This document shows positions 6,483-8,161 of a stretch of 8,161 nucleotides of DNA, in pieces (the first letter of the stretch is position 1; every line of letters starts with the position of its first letter). The notes below the pieces were generated by a model, which worked only from the letters and a program-made list of their open reading frames with translations, searched no databases and had not been told where the DNA came from. This DNA comes from Synergistaceae bacterium (GTDB taxonomy: Bacteria > Synergistota > Synergistia > Synergistales > Synergistaceae). The position numbers and the translations under genes were made by a program. The DNA lies in the NCBI GenBank assembly GCA_031264605.1, contig JAISDQ010000139.1:1-8161 (forward strand), in the 5' to 3' direction.

Positions 6483-7793
6483 TTAAATTTCGTATTCGGA
6501 TTCTTCCAGTTTGATGTTCTCGGCGGCCAATTCCCTCAATACGGGTTCATAGATTTCTTTCGCCGACGGCTTGTGGAGGCCGGGAGTGTTAATTTTGCCT
6601 TCCAGTATGTAACGCGCCGCGATTGCCGGAGGGACGCCCGTCGTCCGCGCTATCGACGTCCATTTGCCCGGAACGCCCTCGTCGATTAAAACCGACTTCG
6701 TGACGCGTCTGCGCCCGTCGGGGTAAGAAGCGGTTATTTCGTCGACGAGAACGACGAGGTCTTTTTCGTCCGGGGCCAGTACCAGTTTTTCGTCAAAAAG
6801 AACGGCGACCACGTCGCGCGCCGAGCCGCGGCTGAACGGCAGCGGCTTGTCGCTGAAGAAGCCGAGCCATTCCATTTTGAGAATGAACGCCGACCACGGT
6901 TCGAGCCCGAATTTTTTGCAGAGCGCGGCTTTCGCGCCGCCGGACGCCCCAGCCTGACGGGCGGTGAACCGCGCGAACGTGAGGCCGTCGCAGTCCTGCT
7001 CGTCTGTGTCGAAGAAGCGGATTCTGTTCATGTAGCAGATTGTCTCGCACCAGCCGGGATAGCGCAGCGTACCGCGGTATATCGACCCGCACTCCGGGAT
7101 GCCGTAGGCCTCTATGTACGGGGTAGAGTCGGCGTTCGCGTAAACCTCGAACGAATATCCCGGTATGTCGAGCATGAAGACGTGTTCGTACGTTTCGCCG
7201 TCGGGCCACGTGACGACCTGTCCGTCCCTGATTGTTTTCGCCGTGCGCTTGCTCGCGCCGATGAGGCTCGCGGGCGCCCAGGAGAGTTTATATCCCCACG
7301 GGTTGTTATTCGCGTCGAGCGCCGGCAGCGCGCCGCAGAGCGAGCGGAACGACTCGACCTTGCCGCCGCGTTCGTGGATCGAGGTTATGGCGCGCGAGGC
7401 GGACATGTGGTCGATACCGGGATCGAGGCCGAGTTCGGCGACGAAAACGAGCCCGGAGGATTTGATTTCGTCCGCGATGCCGGAATATTCAGCGCCGGCG
7501 TAGGCGGGGAACACCATGTTTACTTTTTTCTCCAGGCACTGTTTGGCGGAGGCGAATATCAAATCGTGCGGAAGGAGCGAGATTACGACGCCGGGGGAGT
7601 ATTCGCCGATCAGACGCCCCGCGTCGGCCGCGTCGTCCTTCACTGCGCGGGCCGCCGGACAGAGTTTCGCCACGCGCGCGAGGTTCTCGTCGGAGACGTC
7701 GACGATCGTAACATCGACGCCTTTGCGCGCGAGATATTCCACGCACGGCGCCGATACGCGCCCCGCTCCGAGAATCAAAGCTTTTTGAGCCAT
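6483..7793 (-). CDS. Saccharopine dehydrogenase (L-glutamate-forming), Lys9-type
   Basis: The predicted cytoplasmic enzyme has 436 residues, close to yeast Lys9. The family reaction interconverts saccharopine with alpha-aminoadipate semialdehyde plus glutamate, using NAD(P). The N-terminal Rossmann fold has GAGRVSAP at 9-16, and Asp32 at the end of the second strand (TIVDVS), which favours NAD over NADP. Strong Lys9/LKR-SDH marks follow: GLDPGIDH at 122-129, GGKVESF then CGALPA at 143-158, NNPWGYKLSW at 163-172, ADSTPYIEAYGIPE at 221-234 and RGTLRYPGW at 240-248. The NAD preference suggests the lysine-degrading direction. No lysine-ketoglutarate reductase partner is in the window. The ATG at 7793 has GAAGGGAGA 8 nt upstream. 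It converges on the transporter operon and seems to be transcribed alone. Related polyamine enzymes (carboxyspermidine dehydrogenase) share this fold, but the Lys9 motifs make them less likely. Confidence 0.88.
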   Translation of the reverse strand: MAQKALILGAGRVSAPCVEYLARKGVDVTIVDVSDENLARVAKLCPAARAVKDDAADAGRLIGEYSPGVVISLLPHDLIFASAKQCLEKKVNMVFPAYAGAEYSGIADEIKSSGLVFVAELGLDPGIDHMSASRAITSIHERGGKVESFRSLCGALPALDANNNPWGYKLSWAPASLIGASKRTAKTIRDGQVVTWPDGETYEHVFMLDIPGYSFEVYANADSTPYIEAYGIPECGSIYRGTLRYPGWCETICYMNRIRFFDTDEQDCDGLTFARFTARQAGASGGAKAALCKKFGLEPWSAFILKMEWLGFFSDKPLPFSRGSARDVVAVLFDEKLVLAPDEKDLVVLVDEITASYPDGRRRVTKSVLIDEGVPGKWTSIARTTGVPPAIAARYILEGKINTPGLHKPSAKEIYEPVLRELAAENIKLEESEYEI

Positions 7794-7801
7794 TGAGAAA
7801 G

Positions 7802-7810
7802 TCTCCCTTC
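7802..7810 (-). promoter_or_regulatory. Ribosome binding site of the saccharopine dehydrogenase gene
   Basis: Read on the minus strand this is GAAGGGAGA, 8 nt before the ATG at 7793, and it fixes the start. The Rossmann motif begins only nine residues into the protein, as expected for this family. Confidence 0.7.
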
Positions 7811-7839
7811 AGAAAAAAGCGCGATTTTTGAGCAACAGA

Positions 7840-7848
7840 AGTATAACA
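7840..7848 (-). promoter_or_regulatory. Extended -10 promoter of the saccharopine dehydrogenase gene
   Basis: On the minus strand the sequence reads TG-T-TATACT: an extended -10 with five of six matches to TATAAT. No good -35 exists 17 nt upstream (AAACCA), as is common for extended -10 promoters or ones needing an activator. Transcription would begin near 7833, leaving a leader of about 40 nt. Confidence 0.5.
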
Positions 7849-7849
7849 T

Positions 7850-7864
7850 CAAACGCGGCGTTTG
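7850..7864. promoter_or_regulatory. 15-bp perfect palindrome at the dehydrogenase promoter, candidate operator
   Basis: CAAACGC-G-GCGTTTG is a perfect inverted repeat with 7-bp arms. It sits directly upstream of the extended -10 of the dehydrogenase gene, filling the spacer and touching the -35 position, which is a classic place for a repressor to act. The regulator is not in the window. The motif differs in sequence from the palindrome at 49-63 but has the same 7-1-7 geometry. Confidence 0.5.
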
Positions 7865-7881
7865 GTTTTAAAATTCACATC

Positions 7882-7903
7882 CGTGATTCGTGATTCGGAT
7901 TCG
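7882..7903. repeat. Short tandem repeat in the intergenic region
   Basis: CGTGATT occurs twice in direct tandem (7882-7888 and 7889-7895), followed by the related CGGATTCG (7896-7903). It lies upstream of both the dehydrogenase promoter (minus strand) and the plus-strand promoter at 7939-7967, so it could be a binding site for a regulator of either. No function is shown. Confidence 0.35.
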
Positions 7904-7909
7904 CCAATC

Positions 7910-7951
7910 TGTGGATTTGGGTTCTGTCCGAAATTTTGTTGACAATCCACA
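7910..7951. repeat. 8-bp inverted repeat overlapping the -35 of the orphan promoter
   Basis: TGTGGATT (7910-7917) and AATCCACA (7944-7951) are exact inverted repeats 26 bp apart. The right copy overlaps the last base of the TTGACA -35 element and the start of the spacer, and the motif TGGATTT recurs once more at 7991-7997. Spaced half-sites of this kind could bind a regulator. Confidence 0.35.
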
Positions 7952-7967
7952 AAACAACAAATAAAAT
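7939..7967 (+). promoter_or_regulatory. Near-consensus promoter pointing into the insertion sequence
   Basis: TTGACA (7939-7944) and TAAAAT (7962-7967) are separated by the optimal 17 nt, eleven of twelve consensus matches. Transcription would start near 7974 and run right. A second possible extended -10, TG-C-TAAAAT, is at 7997-8005. No gene begins between here and the insertion sequence at about 8048, so the promoter probably belongs to a gene now separated from it by the insertion. Confidence 0.6.
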
Positions 7968-8047
7968 GGAATAAAAAGTTATGGGAATTATGGATTTGCT
8001 AAAATAGTTTCCCTTGATGATTAATAGTGTTAACGTAAATTACCTAG

Positions 8048-8161
8048 GGCGTGTTTGAAAACTAAGTATTGCGCGAAATCCAAAAAAATGGCATAAATAA
8101 AGCATTGTCTGAAGAGAGGTGTTATAGATAATGCGCCGTCATGAAATCAGCGATAATAACT
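8048..8161 (+). mobile_element. Left end of an IS5-like insertion sequence, cut by the window
   Basis: The sequence GGCGTGTTTGAAAAC from 8048 has the look of an IS5-family terminal inverted repeat and is immediately preceded by CTAG (8044-8047), a known IS5-family target duplication. About 80 nt later an IS5-type transposase gene begins. The exact first base is uncertain by a few nt (TA at 8045-8046 could be the duplication instead), and the right end is outside the window. Confidence 0.65.
8131..8161 (+). CDS. IS5-family transposase, N-terminal fragment at window edge
   Basis: Only ten codons and one base are visible, MRRHEISDNN, but this opening closely resembles the conserved start of many IS5/IS4-type DDE transposases (typically followed by Trp and a hydrophobic helix). 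An AGAGAGG ribosome binding site at 8113-8119 lies 11 nt upstream of the ATG. The catalytic DDE residues are beyond the window, so completeness, and any programmed frameshift between two reading frames, cannot be judged. Confidence 0.7.
   Translation, partial: MRRHEISDNN

Noticed and set aside
7182..7796. Open frame of 204 codons on the plus strand, opposite the saccharopine dehydrogenase
   Set aside because: It overlaps a gene with strong family motifs and shows no domain of its own.
1..8161. CRISPR array, tRNA or rRNA genes, toxin-antitoxin or defence genes
   Set aside because: I saw no regularly spaced repeats, no tRNA-like cloverleaf or rRNA segments and no proteins of those kinds.

Overview
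The window is an ordinary bacterial chromosomal stretch with compact, GC-rich genes and AT-rich gaps between them. The substrate-binding protein is exported by a plain signal peptide ending in Ala-Phe-Ala, with no lipobox cysteine, which suggests a diderm (Gram-negative-type) cell. That feature, the peptide transporter, a Lys9-type saccharopine dehydrogenase and a small DUF1659-like protein together would fit a peptide- and amino-acid-using anaerobe such as a member of Synergistota. This is inference from gene content and style only; no taxonomic marker gene is present.

Layout, left to right. Positions 1-114 hold a probable minus-strand promoter, pointing off the left edge, with a 15-bp palindrome over its -10. 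Positions 115-516 (-) hold a small protein whose first ~73 residues look like DUF1659, followed by a ~60-residue tail of unknown nature. Positions 517-939 are an intergenic region carrying a strong sigma70-type promoter (+) and a leader RNA with a hairpin. Positions 940-6422 (+) hold a five-gene dipeptide/oligopeptide ABC importer operon: substrate-binding protein, dppB, dppC, dppD and dppF. Gaps inside the operon are 93, 1, 15 and 4 nt, and the long gap contains a stem-loop. Positions 6422-6460 hold a perfect 14-bp stem between convergent genes, probably a shared terminator. Positions 6483-7793 (-) encode a saccharopine dehydrogenase (L-glutamate-forming) homologue, whose promoter region contains a 15-bp perfect palindrome. 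Positions 7797-8043 are an AT-rich intergenic region with a second near-consensus promoter (+). From about 8048 to the end is the left end of an insertion sequence whose first ten transposase codons (MRRHEISDNN, from 8131) look like the IS5 family.

How the genes work together: the binding protein captures peptides in the periplasm, DppB/DppC form the inner-membrane channel and DppD/DppF power it. The convergent dehydrogenase would release alpha-aminoadipate semialdehyde and glutamate from saccharopine, a lysine breakdown intermediate, so it could act on lysine from imported peptides. The two loci have separate promoters and no direct link is shown.

I found no convincing new multi-gene system. 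The points most worth a second look are regulatory: the palindromic operators at two promoters, a good promoter now pointing into an insertion sequence, the stem-loop between the binding-protein and permease genes, and the leader hairpin.
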